Counted from the first letter of the stretch, positions 1 through 9,835 are shown. The stretch: DNA of 64,000 nt from Tomitella fengzijianii (GCF_007559025.1 NZ_CP041765.1:3159501-3223500), one strand, 5' to 3'. Made by a program: numbers and translations. The notes: generated by a model not told the origin, from the sequence alone.

Positions 1-2
1 CC

Positions 3-731
3 TTCCGGATGGCCACCGAGCTGGCGTTCCTGGAGTTCGGCGACCTGCTGGAGCGGCTGGCGGACGAGGGCAACTTCTCCACCGCCGAGGCCCGTTCCCT
101 GGGCGTCAAGGGCCTGGCCAACTATTTCGCCGCCGCCACCGTGCTGCCGTACCGCCAGTTCCACGATGCCGCCGAGGAATTCCGCTACGACATCGAGCGG
201 CTGTCCACCTTCTTCTCCGCGGGGTTCGAGACGGTCTGCCACCGGCTTTCCACCATGCAGCGCCCCAACCTGCGCGGAGTCCCGTACTCGTTCGTGCGCG
301 TGGATCGTGCGGGCAACATGTCCAAGCGGCAGTCGGCCACGGGCTTCCACTTCAACGCGTCGGGCGGCACCTGCCCGCTGTGGAGCGTGTACGAGACGTT
401 CGCGGAGCCGGGCAAGATCGTCCGCCAGGTGGCGCAGATGCCCGACGGGCGCAACTACCTGTGGGTGGCGCGCACCGTCACCCGCAGGTCGTCGCGTTAC
501 GGGCAGCCGGGCAAGACGTTCGCCATCGGCCTGGGCTGCGAGCTGCGGCATGCGCATCGCACCGTCTACGGCGACGGGCTGGATCTGACCGGGGCGGCGG
601 CCACGCCCATCGGCTCGGGCTGCCGGGTGTGCGAGCGCGACGAGTGCCCGCAGCGCGCGTTCCCGCAGATCGGCAAGCCGCTGGAGGTCGACGAGCACCG
701 CAGCACCGTCTCGCCGTACAGGGCCCGGTGA
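3..731 (+). CDS. ramB: RamB-type regulator, C-terminal part (5' end outside window)
   Basis: The reading frame is open at the left edge, so the first Met at base 9 is probably internal; residues Phe-Arg precede it. The visible 240 residues match the C-terminal region of RamB/ScfR-type regulators of acetate and propionate metabolism (DUF2083-like). They include a Cys cluster ([17 protein letters not shown]) near the C-terminus and the [20 protein letters not shown] region. The N-terminal HTH_XRE and IrrE-like parts lie outside the window. RamB sits close to lpd in corynebacteria and mycobacteria, and lpd is 12 kb downstream here. An AhpD-like gene also lies nearby, as in the Rv0462-Rv0465c region. 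Confidence 0.85.
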   Translation, partial: FRMATELAFLEFGDLLERLADEGNFSTAEARSLGVKGLANYFAAATVLPYRQFHDAAEEFRYDIERLSTFFSAGFETVCHRLSTMQRPNLRGVPYSFVRVDRAGNMSKRQSATGFHFNASGGTCPLWSVYETFAEPGKIVRQVAQMPDGRNYLWVARTVTRRSSRYGQPGKTFAIGLGCELRHAHRTVYGDGLDLTGAAATPIGSGCRVCERDECPQRAFPQIGKPLEVDEHRSTVSPYRAR

Positions 732-905
732 CGCCCCGCCTGCCGCAGGGTCGCCGCGCCGGAGGGGGCCGGACGCTGTGACGCTCGCCACGATGCCCCA
801 CTGCGCACGGCCGGGCCGGTACCTTACCCGAGAGTTCAATTCGTGCCGATGAGCACGCCGGAACGTATCGTGTAATTGGACACCGCCACGTCAGGAGCAT
901 TGCGC

Positions 906-1766
906 ATGGCCTCACGACTCGTCCCGCCGCCGCCATCGCTTGCGGGGCGCAGGATCCTCATCACCGGCGCGGCGCGCGGCATCGGCGCCGCGCTGGCCGA
1001 GCGGTTCGCCTCGCGCGGGGCGCACGTCGCACTGGCGGGCCTCGAGCCGGACCTGCTGGCGGCCACCGCGGCCAAGGCCGGCGACGCGCCGTGGCGCGAG
1101 TGCAATGTGGCGCACCGCGAGCAGGTGGACGACGCGGTGGCCGGCCTGGCGGGTGAGCTGGGCGGCCTGGACGTCGTGATCGCGAACGCCGGCATCGCGG
1201 CGCAGCTGCCCATCATCGGCGGCGACCCGTCGGTGATGGAGCGCACCGTCGCGGTGAACCTGCTGGGCTCGTACTACACGCTGCGCGCCGCCGGCCCGCA
1301 CATCGCACACCCGTCGGGCTACGCCCTGGCCGTCTCGTCGGCGGCCGCCGCCGCGCACCTGCCGCTGATGGGCGCGTACTCCGCGTCGAAGGCCGGCGTC
1401 GAGGCCCTGGGCAACACGCTGCGCTCCGAGCTGCTCGGCACCGGCGCCCGGGTGGGTGTCGCCTACTTCGCGGAGCTGGACACCGACATGACCTCCCGCG
1501 GCTTCAGCACCAAGGCCGCCGCCTCCATGAACGCCGCCGGCTCGTTCACCGGCGCCACGGCCCTGGGCCCCGCCATCGACCGGATCGAGCGTGGCGTGGC
1601 CCGGCGGTCGCGCCGTATCGTCGCCCCCTGGTGGGTGGCGGGCCTGCTGCCGGTGCGCATGGCCGTGCAGCCGGTGCTGGACCGGCGGTCGCAGAAGGGC
1701 CTGGCCCAGGCGTTGGAGATCGCCCGCGACGAGCGCCCAGACCTGACCACACCGCAACCGGAGTGA
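906..1766 (+). CDS. SDR family oxidoreductase
   Basis: A 286-residue classical short-chain dehydrogenase. The cofactor motif TGAARGIG is at residues 20-27, the NAG motif near 94, a Ser-rich catalytic stretch (AVSSAAAA), and the YSASK catalytic Tyr158/Lys162. The ATG at 906 is preferred over the upstream TTG at 876 because AGGAG lies 8 bases before it. A C-terminal amphipathic/hydrophobic stretch (VAPWWVAGLLPVRMAV) follows the fold, as in many mycobacterial SDRs. The AhpD-like gene starts 5 bases after its stop, so the two are probably co-transcribed. The substrate is unknown. Confidence 0.88.
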   Translation: MASRLVPPPPSLAGRRILITGAARGIGAALAERFASRGAHVALAGLEPDLLAATAAKAGDAPWRECNVAHREQVDDAVAGLAGELGGLDVVIANAGIAAQLPIIGGDPSVMERTVAVNLLGSYYTLRAAGPHIAHPSGYALAVSSAAAAAHLPLMGAYSASKAGVEALGNTLRSELLGTGARVGVAYFAELDTDMTSRGFSTKAAASMNAAGSFTGATALGPAIDRIERGVARRSRRIVAPWWVAGLLPVRMAVQPVLDRRSQKGLAQALEIARDERPDLTTPQPE

Positions 1767-1771
1767 CCGTG

Positions 1772-2377
1772 ATGCCTGCACAATCCACCCGCAAGGACCT
1801 GTCGACCGCCGATGCCCCGCACCGGCCGCACGTCGTACCGGAGCCGCCGCGCATCGACCCGGGCGGCTTCCGCGAGCTCGGCATCGTCAATTGGGCGTTC
1901 TGCCGCACCGCGTCGCTGGTGACGGGGGTCCCGGACGCGCACATCTTCTCCACGCTGGGCCGTGCCCGCGGGCTGTTCCGCGGGTGGCTGCACTTCTCGG
2001 CGATGATGATGCCGTTCGGCAGGATCCGCCGGCGGGAGACCGAGCTGGTGATCCTGCGGGTGGCCCACCTGCGCGGCTGCGACTACGAGGTGGACCACCA
2101 CCGCCGGCTGGGCGCGCGTGCGGGGATCGACGACGCCATGCTGCAGCGGATCTTCGAGGGCCCCGACGCCGAGGGCTGGCATCCCAACGAGCGCGCGCTG
2201 CTCCTCGCCGTCGACCAGCTGGTGCAGCAGCGCGACATCGACGACGACACCTGGGCCACCGTCTCGTCCTACTTCGACAAGCGCCAGCTGATCGAGCTGG
2301 TCATGCTGGTGGGCCAGTACGATTCGCTGGCCACGACCCTGGGCGTGCTGCGCGTGCAGCGCGACTTCGCGGGCTGA
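1772..2377 (+). CDS. AhpD-like carboxymuconolactone decarboxylase family protein
   Basis: A 201-residue protein with the CMD/AhpD core: the helix RRETELVILRVAHLRGCDYE is followed by VDHH, giving the Glu...Cys...His pattern of the family. Only one Cys of the usual CxxC pair is present (C-D-Y-E), so a peroxidase role is doubtful. GGAG lies 8 bases before ATG 1772; a GTG at 1769 is the alternative start. Related genes (Rv0464c type) lie next to ramB in mycobacteria, which supports local synteny. Confidence 0.8.
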   Translation: MPAQSTRKDLSTADAPHRPHVVPEPPRIDPGGFRELGIVNWAFCRTASLVTGVPDAHIFSTLGRARGLFRGWLHFSAMMMPFGRIRRRETELVILRVAHLRGCDYEVDHHRRLGARAGIDDAMLQRIFEGPDAEGWHPNERALLLAVDQLVQQRDIDDDTWATVSSYFDKRQLIELVMLVGQYDSLATTLGVLRVQRDFAG

Positions 2378-2452
2378 CTGTGAGGCCGGCATGACCGCTC
2401 AGGTTGCGCCACGCACGACCCGGCGGCAGACGCCGCGCCCGACGCCATCCGC

Positions 2453-3901
2453 ATGCCGCCCGTGACCGCGCCCGGCCCAGGCCTCTCCGACGCGGCGGGT
2501 GGACCGGTGGGCCCGTACGCGGGCGGCCCGCCCCCGGAGGCGCTCGTCGTCGACGTTCCGCCACTGGCGCGGGTGGGCGCCGCCGAGCTGGGCCGCGCGC
2601 TGGTCGTCGCGTTCGTGCTGGTGGTTTCCGTGGCGTGGGCGGTGGCGCAGTGGCCGTGGCGCCGGCTGCGGGGCGGCAACGCGACGCTGGCCGACGCCGC
2701 CTCGCTGGGCGTGGTGGGGGCGTTCATCACGCTGGGGCCCACCTTCGTCAAGCTCGGCCAGCTGATGGCCTCGTCGTCGGGGGTGTTCCCCGCCCCGCTG
2801 GCCGACGCGTGCCTGCGCTGCCTCGACGACGTGCCCCCGGTGCCCGCGTCGGCGGCGCGCCGCGTCATCGAAGAGGACCTGGGGCATCCGGTCGAGGACA
2901 TGTTCGCCGAGTTCGACGACGTGCCGCTGTCGGCCGCGTCCGTGGCCCAGGTGCACGCGTGCACGCTGCGCGACGGCCGCAGGGCGGTGCTCAAGGTGCA
3001 GCGTCCGGGGATCCGCCACCGCATGCTGGTGGACCTGCACACCGCGTACGCCGGCGCGCACATGCTGGAGCGGCTGATCGAGTTCTTCCGGGTCGCCAAC
3101 GCCACCGCCATCATCCGCGACCTGCACCAGGCGACGGTGAGCGAGCTCAACAGCGCGCTAGAGGCCACGCGTCAGGAACGGGTGCGCGCCAATCTGTGGG
3201 CGTTCGGCGACAACGCGGAGGTGACCGCGCCGGAGGTCTACTGGGAGCATTGCGGGCCGCGCGTGATCTGCATGGAACGGCTCTCCGGCGTGCCGCTGGA
3301 CCAGTTCGAGCAGCTGCAGCGGACCGGCCGTGACACCACGCTGCTGATCCGCCGCGGCGTCAAGGCCTGGCTCGAGTCGATCGTGGTGCACGGCCCGTTC
3401 CACGGCGACGTGCACGCCGGCAATCTGTGGATGCTCGACGACGGGCGCATCGCCCTGCTGGACTTCGGCATCGTCGGCGAGCTGCCGGAGACGTGGCGGG
3501 CCATCCTGCGGGACATGTTCTACGCGACGGCCATCGACGGGGATTTCGCGCGGGTGGCCGTCGGCATCCGGGCGCTGGGCTACGCCTCCGACGCCTCCGC
3601 CTCCGACGGCGAGGTGGGGGTGCAGTTGCAGGCCGTGCTGGCGCCGGTGCTGGCCGGCGACCTGGCCGCGCTGCGGCTGTCCGACCTCATCATGGCGCTG
3701 ATCGAGGTGGGAAGGCAGTGGGGCGCCGCCAGCCCGGAGGAGCTGGTGCTGTTCGGCAAGCAGCTCGGCTACTTCGAGCGGTACGCCGCGGTGCTCGCGC
3801 CCGGATGGGCCCTGGGCAGCGATCTCTACCTGTTCCGCAACATCTTTCCGGAGGCCGTGGCGCAGAAGGCGGCGGCCACCGGGGTGGCACTCCCGGAGTG
3901 A
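2453..3901 (+). CDS. ABC1/UbiB family atypical kinase
   Basis: A 482-residue ABC1/AarF/UbiB protein. Visible signatures are the KxGQ motif (FVKLGQLMASSSGVFP, about residues 101-116), the A-rich loop SAASVAQVH, the VAIK-like Lys in VLKVQRPGI, the catalytic-type loop FHGDVHAGNLW and the metal-binding LLDFGIVG. A single hydrophobic helix near residues 45-65 suggests membrane attachment. The family acts as ATPase/kinase-like factors in lipid or isoprenoid-quinone metabolism; actinobacterial members are mostly uncharacterised. No clear Shine-Dalgarno precedes ATG 2453. It is probably the last gene of the 906-3901 operon. Confidence 0.85.
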   Translation: MPPVTAPGPGLSDAAGGPVGPYAGGPPPEALVVDVPPLARVGAAELGRALVVAFVLVVSVAWAVAQWPWRRLRGGNATLADAASLGVVGAFITLGPTFVKLGQLMASSSGVFPAPLADACLRCLDDVPPVPASAARRVIEEDLGHPVEDMFAEFDDVPLSAASVAQVHACTLRDGRRAVLKVQRPGIRHRMLVDLHTAYAGAHMLERLIEFFRVANATAIIRDLHQATVSELNSALEATRQERVRANLWAFGDNAEVTAPEVYWEHCGPRVICMERLSGVPLDQFEQLQRTGRDTTLLIRRGVKAWLESIVVHGPFHGDVHAGNLWMLDDGRIALLDFGIVGELPETWRAILRDMFYATAIDGDFARVAVGIRALGYASDASASDGEVGVQLQAVLAPVLAGDLAALRLSDLIMALIEVGRQWGAASPEELVLFGKQLGYFERYAAVLAPGWALGSDLYLFRNIFPEAVAQKAAATGVALPE

Positions 3902-4049
3902 CCCGCCCGAAACCCGGCGCGAACTCGCCATTGCAGATTTCCGGGCGGGTTCTGCGTTATTCTCTGACGAGCGGTCGTCCTGGCCGCGTGGGCCTTTCGC
4001 GTGGCCGTCGGCGCTCCGACCGCCGTCCGACGAGGAGCCGGGGTATCCA

Positions 4050-4787
4050 GTGCAGATGATGCGAAATGACGACGGCAGCGGCACGCGGCAGGAGATTCTG
4101 GGCGCCGCTGCCGAGATCATCGGCACCTACGGCTATTTCGCCGCCAGCGTGGACAGGATCATCACGTTGGCGCAGGTGGCGCCCGGGGAACTGTATTCCC
4201 AGTTCGATTCCAAGGACGCCCTGGCGCAGGAGATCATCGCCGTCCGGGACCAGCGCGCGGCGGAAGTCCGGCGGGCCGCCGCGTCCTCGGGCGCCCCCGC
4301 GCTGGAGACTCTCATCGACGAGTCGATGGCGTTGGCGGCCCTGCGCGATTCGGACGTGTTCTGCCTTGCGGGAGACCGCCTGCTGCGGGAGGTGGACGAC
4401 ACCTGGGACGTCGTCGCCGCATCCCGCACGCGGGACCGCGCCGAATTCGCCCTGCTCCTACGCGACGCCCGACGCGAGGGGCACCTGGCGGGCGGGTCCG
4501 AGGGACAACCGGACGCGGTGGACGCGGAGACGGGCGGGACGGGTACCGGTGGACGCGAGGGTCGCGCGCAGGCGCAGGAGGATGCGCTCGCGCAGGTGGT
4601 CCTCGCCGCCGTGATCGGCGCCGGGGTCAGCGCGCGGGCCGTGCGCGACGCCCGGGACGCGGTCACCGTCCTGGAAAGGCTGTGGCTGCTGCTGCTTCCG
4701 GGGCTCGTCCCGGAGCACCTGCGCCCCCGCTACATCGACGCCGTCGGCCGGTCGGCCCGGCTGCACCGCCGCCAGCAGCTCCCCTGA
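4050..4787 (+). CDS. TetR family transcriptional regulator
   Basis: A 245-residue regulator with an N-terminal TetR helix-turn-helix (about residues 12-60: RQEILGAAAEIIGTYGYFA, then ELYSQFDSKDALAQEI). The C-terminal ligand domain is unlike any family I can name and carries a Gly/Glu/Thr-rich insert near residues 150-180. GTG 4050 was chosen because GAGGAG lies 12 bases upstream; ATG at 4056 or 4059 is possible. It converges on the minus-strand c-di-GMP operon, with 14 bases between the stops. The target is unknown. Confidence 0.82.
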   Translation: MQMMRNDDGSGTRQEILGAAAEIIGTYGYFAASVDRIITLAQVAPGELYSQFDSKDALAQEIIAVRDQRAAEVRRAAASSGAPALETLIDESMALAALRDSDVFCLAGDRLLREVDDTWDVVAASRTRDRAEFALLLRDARREGHLAGGSEGQPDAVDAETGGTGTGGREGRAQAQEDALAQVVLAAVIGAGVSARAVRDARDAVTVLERLWLLLLPGLVPEHLRPRYIDAVGRSARLHRRQQLP

Positions 4788-4801
4788 CGTCCGCGGCGCG
4801 G

Positions 4802-6664
4802 TCAGGCCCGGAACCGCTCCATCGGCAGTTCCGGCTCGTCGCCCTGCCGGTCCCCGCCGCCGACGAGCAGCGCCCGCATCTCGTCCTCCGGCACCGGAGG
4901 ATAGAGCAGGAATCCCTGCGCTCGATGGCATCCGAGCTCCAGCAGCATCGTCGCGGCGATGGAGGTCTCCACCCCCTCCGCCACGATCTCATGGCCGAAC
5001 CCCGCCGCCAGCGAGATGATGGCCCGCACGATGGCCAGGTCGGCGGCGTTGCGTCCCAGGTTGCGCACGAACCCCTGGTCGATCTTGAGCACGTCCACGG
5101 GCAGGTGCTTGAGGTGCGAGAGCACGCTGGCGCCGGTGCCGAAGTCGTCGATGGCCAGGTGCACGCCCAGGGCCTGCAGCGACCGGAGCGTGTAGCGGAT
5201 GGAGTCCAGGTCGCGCACCACCACGTGTTCGGTGATCTCCAGGCACAGCGCCGCCCCGGGCAGGCTGTATTCAGTGAGCACCGCCTCCACCGTGCCGACG
5301 ATGCGGGTGGACACCAGCTGGGCCGGCGAGACGTTGACGCGCAGGACCACGTCGGCCGGCGCGCCGGCCGCGCGCCAACCGCTGAAGTCGCGGCATGCGC
5401 GGTGCAGCACCCAGTCCCCCAGCGCGCCCGCGAGATTCATCGACTCGGCGATGCCCACGAACTCGCCGGGCGGCAGCAGCCCGCGGCCGGGATGCTGCCA
5501 GCGCACCAGAGCCTCCACCGCCAGGATCCGGCCGGTGCGCAGGTCCGCCTCGGGCTGGTAGTGCAGCAGCAGCTCGTCGTGCGCGATGGCGGCCGGCAGG
5601 TGCATCTCAACGTCGGAGCGGAAGTCCGCCTCCGCGGACATCTCCGCGCTCAGGACCGTCACGGAGTCGCCGCCGGCCTGTTTTGCGGTGCGGGCCGCCG
5701 TGTCGGCCCTGCGCATCAGGCTCGTCGTGGTGGCCGTCCCCGGCGCGGCCAGCGCCACGCCCATGCTCACTGTGCGGATCACCTGCTCGCCGCCCACCGA
5801 CACGTACTCGCGCACCGCCCGGCGGATGCGGGTGGCCTCCGCATAGGCGCCGGACGTGGTCATCGGCCTGCCGGGGAGGATCACGAACTCGTCGCCGCCC
5901 AGCCGTGCCACCAGGTCGCCGGCGGTGGCCTGCTCGCGCAGCCGCTCGGCGAAGACCCGGAGGAACTCGTCGCCCACCGCATGCCCCAGGTAGTCATTGA
6001 TCGACTTGAACCGGTCGAGGTCCAGGAAGAGGATCGGGATGCACTCGTCCCGGTCCGACGACAGCCTCCTGTCGATCTCACGGAACAGCGCGCGCCGGTT
6101 GTACAGGCCGGTCAGCTCGTCGTGATCGGCGACGTGCCGCAGCCGCTCCTCGGCCTCGATGCGGGCGTGCAGCTGGGCGAACAGCGAGGCGATGGCCTGC
6201 AGCGCGCTGACCTCGAGCTCCCCCCACGACCGGTCGCCGAACTTGACGAAGCCCAGGGCCCCCGTCGTCACGTCGCCGGAGCGCAGGGGCACGGCCGCCA
6301 CCGACGTCGCCGTGACGCTGCGGCTGACGCGGATGTGGCGCTGGTACTCGGAGGTTTCCGGCCCGGGGCGAATGAACGTCGGCTCGCTGAAGTCCTCCAT
6401 GGCGGCGAAGACGGGGTCGGCGTCGGCGAAGTGGACGAGCTTGAGCGGGTCGGGCGCCTCGTCCGCGCTGCGCACGGGCCACTCGGCCACCAGTCTCGTG
6501 GCGCGGATGGCGTGGTCGTTGCGGCGCAGGAAGCTCGCGTCGACGGCGAAGTAGCCGGCGACGTCGCCGAGCACCTGCTCGCTGATCTCCCGGGCGGACG
6601 CGGCGTCGGCCCCCATCAGGGCGGTCGCCACGTGGGTGACCAGTGCGTCGAGACTGCGCCTCAT
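4802..6664 (-). CDS. GAF-GGDEF-EAL cyclic-di-GMP protein (Rv1354c-like)
   Basis: A 620-residue protein: a GAF-like sensor region (about residues 1-170), a GGDEF domain with an intact RLGGDEF, and an EAL domain with EALVRW, NVSP, EITEH, DDFGTG, KIDQGF and EGVET. Both the diguanylate cyclase and phosphodiesterase motifs look complete, so it may make and degrade c-di-GMP. The start at 6664 forms an ATGA overlap with the stop of the upstream gene; the longer open frame upstream is out-of-frame readthrough of that gene. In M. tuberculosis Rv1354c likewise follows Rv1355c. Confidence 0.92.
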   Translation of the reverse strand: MRRSLDALVTHVATALMGADAASAREISEQVLGDVAGYFAVDASFLRRNDHAIRATRLVAEWPVRSADEAPDPLKLVHFADADPVFAAMEDFSEPTFIRPGPETSEYQRHIRVSRSVTATSVAAVPLRSGDVTTGALGFVKFGDRSWGELEVSALQAIASLFAQLHARIEAEERLRHVADHDELTGLYNRRALFREIDRRLSSDRDECIPILFLDLDRFKSINDYLGHAVGDEFLRVFAERLREQATAGDLVARLGGDEFVILPGRPMTTSGAYAEATRIRRAVREYVSVGGEQVIRTVSMGVALAAPGTATTTSLMRRADTAARTAKQAGGDSVTVLSAEMSAEADFRSDVEMHLPAAIAHDELLLHYQPEADLRTGRILAVEALVRWQHPGRGLLPPGEFVGIAESMNLAGALGDWVLHRACRDFSGWRAAGAPADVVLRVNVSPAQLVSTRIVGTVEAVLTEYSLPGAALCLEITEHVVVRDLDSIRYTLRSLQALGVHLAIDDFGTGASVLSHLKHLPVDVLKIDQGFVRNLGRNAADLAIVRAIISLAAGFGHEIVAEGVETSIAATMLLELGCHRAQGFLLYPPVPEDEMRALLVGGGDRQGDEPELPMERFRA

Positions 6665-8910
6665 CGGCCCGCTCCCGCCCGGCCGGCCCCCGCAGGAGCC
6701 GCCGCCGCGCACGGCGCGCGGCGGCGGCTGCGCACCCGCACCGGGGCCGCGTCGTGGGACAGCCGCAGCACCAGTGCCGGCGGGCGGTCGCCGGCCAGGC
6801 CGGCGATCCCGGCGAACTCCCGGTGCAGGCGGCGCAGCTCGTCGGCGTGGCGGCGGGACAGCAGCGCGTGGTCGTCCGGAGTTCGGTCGCCGGACGCCTG
6901 GGCGTAGAGGAACACCGGCGACATCGGGTGCACCGACAGGCCGCGCCGCTGGGCGCACACCCACACCGCCTCGGTGGCCGCTCCGCCGCGCACGTGGTCG
7001 CGCAGGGACCGTCCGGGGCAGGTGACCACGGCCAGCGCGGAGCCGGAAAGGACCCGGGTGCGGGTGTCCTCGCCCAGCGCCGCGCCGGCCGTCGCCGCTT
7101 CGCGTTCGTCCCGGTCCGCCAGTGCGGCCATCACGTCGGCGCGGCGGACCACCCCCAGCACGGCGAGGTCGGCGTCGGAGAGGCCCAGGGACCGCACGTC
7201 GATTCCGGTGGGCGGCGGGCCGTCGGGGCCCGGTTCGCACAGCTCGGAGATCATCTCGGCGTGCAATCGCGGGTCGAGGTACCGCACCCGGTCGGCGGCG
7301 GCGAGCACGCGCGCCGCGTCTTCGATCGCGCCGCGCCCGGTCAGCAGGCGCAGGCCGCCGCCCTCCCGGCGCGCGGCGGCGCGCAGGTCCGCCTCCACCC
7401 GCGGGTCCAGCGCGCGCGGCCGGCCGGTGTTGCGGTTGGTCTCGCGCCGCAGCACGCCCGGATAACTCGCGGCCAAATCGGGGTCGGCCTCGCCGCCGAA
7501 GCGCAGGCGCACGGCCGGCAGCGCCAGGTCCTCTCCCCCTGCGGAGGTGCCCCCGGTGGCCGCGCTCTCGGTGTATTCAGCCGGGCCCAGGATCCCGTGC
7601 GCCGCCGCCGCCGCGCGCGCGTTGTGCAGCGCGGCGCCCAGGGCCACCGCGCTGCCGCGCCGGTGCAGGTCCATGGTCACCGAGGCGGCCGGGTCCAGGC
7701 GCAGCGTCAGCCCGTCGCCGTGCAGCTCGATGGTCCACGGCTGGGCGTTGCCGCCGGAGGGCGCCCGCGCCGCCGCGAACGCCACCGCCGCCGCCGGATC
7801 CGCCTGCACCTCCGCGTCCGCCTCGGCCCCGCCGCCGGAGGGCGCCTCCCGCACGCCCGGCGGCTCCGGACCGTCGAGCCGCGGCCCCGGCAGGGCGATC
7901 CCGTCCAGGGCTTCGTCGATGTCGATGCGCACCCGGCCCGACGGCAGCGGCCGGCCGATTCCGATTCGGCGCACCGCCGCGGCCACCGCGGCCCCGCCCG
8001 CAGCGACGTCCCCCGCCAGCTGCGGCCAGGTGCCGATGGTGTGCCCCACCTCCAGCAGCGATGCCGCCCCCCGCGTGGACAGCAGCGCCGCGTCGAGGAT
8101 GCGCAGCACGTGCGGCACCTTGTCGGCGTTGGACAGCCCGGCCAGCCGGGCGCCGTCGACCCCGCCGAGCACCCCGTGCAGCACGGGACGCCGCGGTTCG
8201 AGGTCGAAGCGCTCCACGTCCAGCAGGCCGCGGTCGCTCGTCGCCATCAGCACCGGGATGCGGCGGCTACGGGCGTGCTCGCGCAGCTGCACCTTCATCT
8301 CCAGCGCGTCGCATTCCTCCACCAGGAGGCCGACGCCGTCGAGCAATGCGTCGATACCGGCGGGCGTCGCCCCCTGCGGGTGCACGTGCACCGGCAGGTA
8401 GGGGTCGAGCTCGGCGATGCGGCGCGCGGCCACGACCGCCTTGTTGAGCCCCAGTTCCAGCACGCCGGCCGCCACCCTGTTGAGGTTGGAGACCTCCAGG
8501 TGGTCGAAGTCCGCCAGCACCAGCCGCCCGCACAGCCCCTCCAGCGCCAGCTGCTGCGCCACGGCGTACCCGGCGCTGGACCCGATCACCGCGATGGTCA
8601 GAGCGTTCAGCCGCTCCTGTTCCCCGGCGGTGATCTTGTGGCGGTTGCGGTCCAGGCGCAGGCGCCGGTAGCCGCGCGGGCCCAGCAGCGCCACCAGCGA
8701 GCGGCGCCACGGGTAGTGGACCCACCGCGGCGGCTCGGTCATCAGCCCGGCGTCCGGGGCGGGCAGGAGCGCCGCCAGCCCGGCGCGCTGCTGCGCCAGG
8801 GTGTCGAGCACCTCGACTGCCGGATCGGCACGCAGCGCGTCGATCCGCTCGTGGTCCGCGGGGTCGGCGGGATCGAGCACGTGCGCGCGTGCGTCGCCGG
8901 GCCCCGTCAC
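6661..8910 (-). CDS. Rv1355c-like ThiF/E1-type and nitroreductase-like fusion protein
   Basis: A 749-residue two-part protein. The N-terminal half (about 90-330) is an E1/ThiF-type adenylating domain: VIGSSAGYAVAQQL nucleotide loop, LVLADFDHLEVSNLNR, and Lys in GLNKAVVAARRI. I see no paired CxxC zinc ligands. The C-terminal half (about 400-730) resembles a nitroreductase, with ARAPSGGNAQPW as the FMN-binding start. The GTG start at 8910 overlaps the upstream stop (GTGA). The M. tuberculosis homologue was labelled MoeY, but a role in molybdopterin synthesis is unproven. Tight coupling to a c-di-GMP enzyme hints at making or modifying a small molecule. Confidence 0.85.
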   Translation of the reverse strand: MTGPGDARAHVLDPADPADHERIDALRADPAVEVLDTLAQQRAGLAALLPAPDAGLMTEPPRWVHYPWRRSLVALLGPRGYRRLRLDRNRHKITAGEQERLNALTIAVIGSSAGYAVAQQLALEGLCGRLVLADFDHLEVSNLNRVAAGVLELGLNKAVVAARRIAELDPYLPVHVHPQGATPAGIDALLDGVGLLVEECDALEMKVQLREHARSRRIPVLMATSDRGLLDVERFDLEPRRPVLHGVLGGVDGARLAGLSNADKVPHVLRILDAALLSTRGAASLLEVGHTIGTWPQLAGDVAAGGAAVAAAVRRIGIGRPLPSGRVRIDIDEALDGIALPGPRLDGPEPPGVREAPSGGGAEADAEVQADPAAAVAFAAARAPSGGNAQPWTIELHGDGLTLRLDPAASVTMDLHRRGSAVALGAALHNARAAAAAHGILGPAEYTESAATGGTSAGGEDLALPAVRLRFGGEADPDLAASYPGVLRRETNRNTGRPRALDPRVEADLRAAARREGGGLRLLTGRGAIEDAARVLAAADRVRYLDPRLHAEMISELCEPGPDGPPPTGIDVRSLGLSDADLAVLGVVRRADVMAALADRDEREAATAGAALGEDTRTRVLSGSALAVVTCPGRSLRDHVRGGAATEAVWVCAQRRGLSVHPMSPVFLYAQASGDRTPDDHALLSRRHADELRRLHREFAGIAGLAGDRPPALVLRLSHDAAPVRVRSRRRAPCAAAAPAGAGRAGAGR

Positions 8911-9641
8911 GGCTGCACCGCCGGGGCGAGGGCCGCGGCGACCACGGCCGATTCTTCGGTGATCTTGAGCGCCTGCCCGCGCTCGGCGTTGCACAGCACG
9001 TCAGCCCGGTCCCACCACATGATCCGCGTCCGGTAGCGGGCGTCCGGGTAGGGCGTGGCCGGTACCGCGTCGGCGACGACCCCGCCCGACGAACTCCATC
9101 GGTCCAGCACGTATGCGGCGGAGGTGGCCATGACGAAGCGCACGTCCAGCAGCGCCATCGTGTGCACGGCCACGCGGGCCAGGGTGGTCGCCACGCGGCC
9201 GGATCCGCGCGCGGCCCACGCCGCCTTCATCTCCGCGACGCCGCCGGGAAGGCGCGCTGCGATCATCGCCCGCACCTCGTCCAGCCCGGGCTCGCCGGCC
9301 CATTCCTCCAGCGCGTGCGAGTCCTCGACGCGCCGGAACGGCCCCACCGCGCGCACTCCGCCGACCACCGCGCCGTCCGCGTCGACGGCGACGAAGAAGA
9401 CGGCGGTGCTGCGGCCGTCGCGCATGCCGTCGAGCCCCAGCGCCTGCTCGACGCCGAAACGCCGGTACCCGTCCCGGGCCCCGCGCAGGTACTCGTGCCA
9501 CAGCCCGGGCTCTGCGGACGGGGTGGCCGCGACGACGGTGCAGCCGCCGTCTGCGTCGCGATAGGACACCCGCGGCGGTCGTTCATCGCACGCGTAGCCC
9601 GGTCCGGCGGAGATCGCGTCGGCAGATGCGAGGAACTCCAT
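8907..9641 (-). CDS. GNAT/LuxI-FeeM-like acyltransferase candidate
   Basis: A 244-residue protein. The segment VFFVAVDADGAVVGGVRAVG followed by GPF, and later EMKAAWAARGSGR, has the layout of the acyl-homoserine-lactone synthase / N-acyl amino acid synthase branch of the GNAT fold: a strand with D-G, a VGGxR turn, then an E-x-K/R segment. This is fold-level pattern matching only. ATG 9641 is preceded by an AAGGGATGG Shine-Dalgarno. It is the first gene of a three-gene operon joined by GTGA and ATGA overlaps, with 194 bases to the divergent PAS gene. Confidence 0.55.
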   Translation of the reverse strand: MEFLASADAISAGPGYACDERPPRVSYRDADGGCTVVAATPSAEPGLWHEYLRGARDGYRRFGVEQALGLDGMRDGRSTAVFFVAVDADGAVVGGVRAVGPFRRVEDSHALEEWAGEPGLDEVRAMIAARLPGGVAEMKAAWAARGSGRVATTLARVAVHTMALLDVRFVMATSAAYVLDRWSSSGGVVADAVPATPYPDARYRTRIMWWDRADVLCNAERGQALKITEESAVVAAALAPAVQP

Positions 9642-9835
9642 GCGCCCATCCCTTCAGGACGTGTCGCGCACCGCGGCACTGCGGGAGATTCGCGGACGTC
9701 CGGCCACGGCCGGACGCCACGCCATCCATTGAATAACATTCCGCGCCGAATATCACCACCTGCGCAGAGTTCCCGCGTTTGCGATATTGTGATGTCCACA
9801 GTCTGCAGTGGTCGGGAGATGGGGGTCCGTGCACG

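Noticed and set aside
4682..6907. 741-codon plus-strand open frame
   Set aside because: It is the antisense shadow of the GGDEF-EAL gene, whose catalytic motifs are intact on the minus strand.
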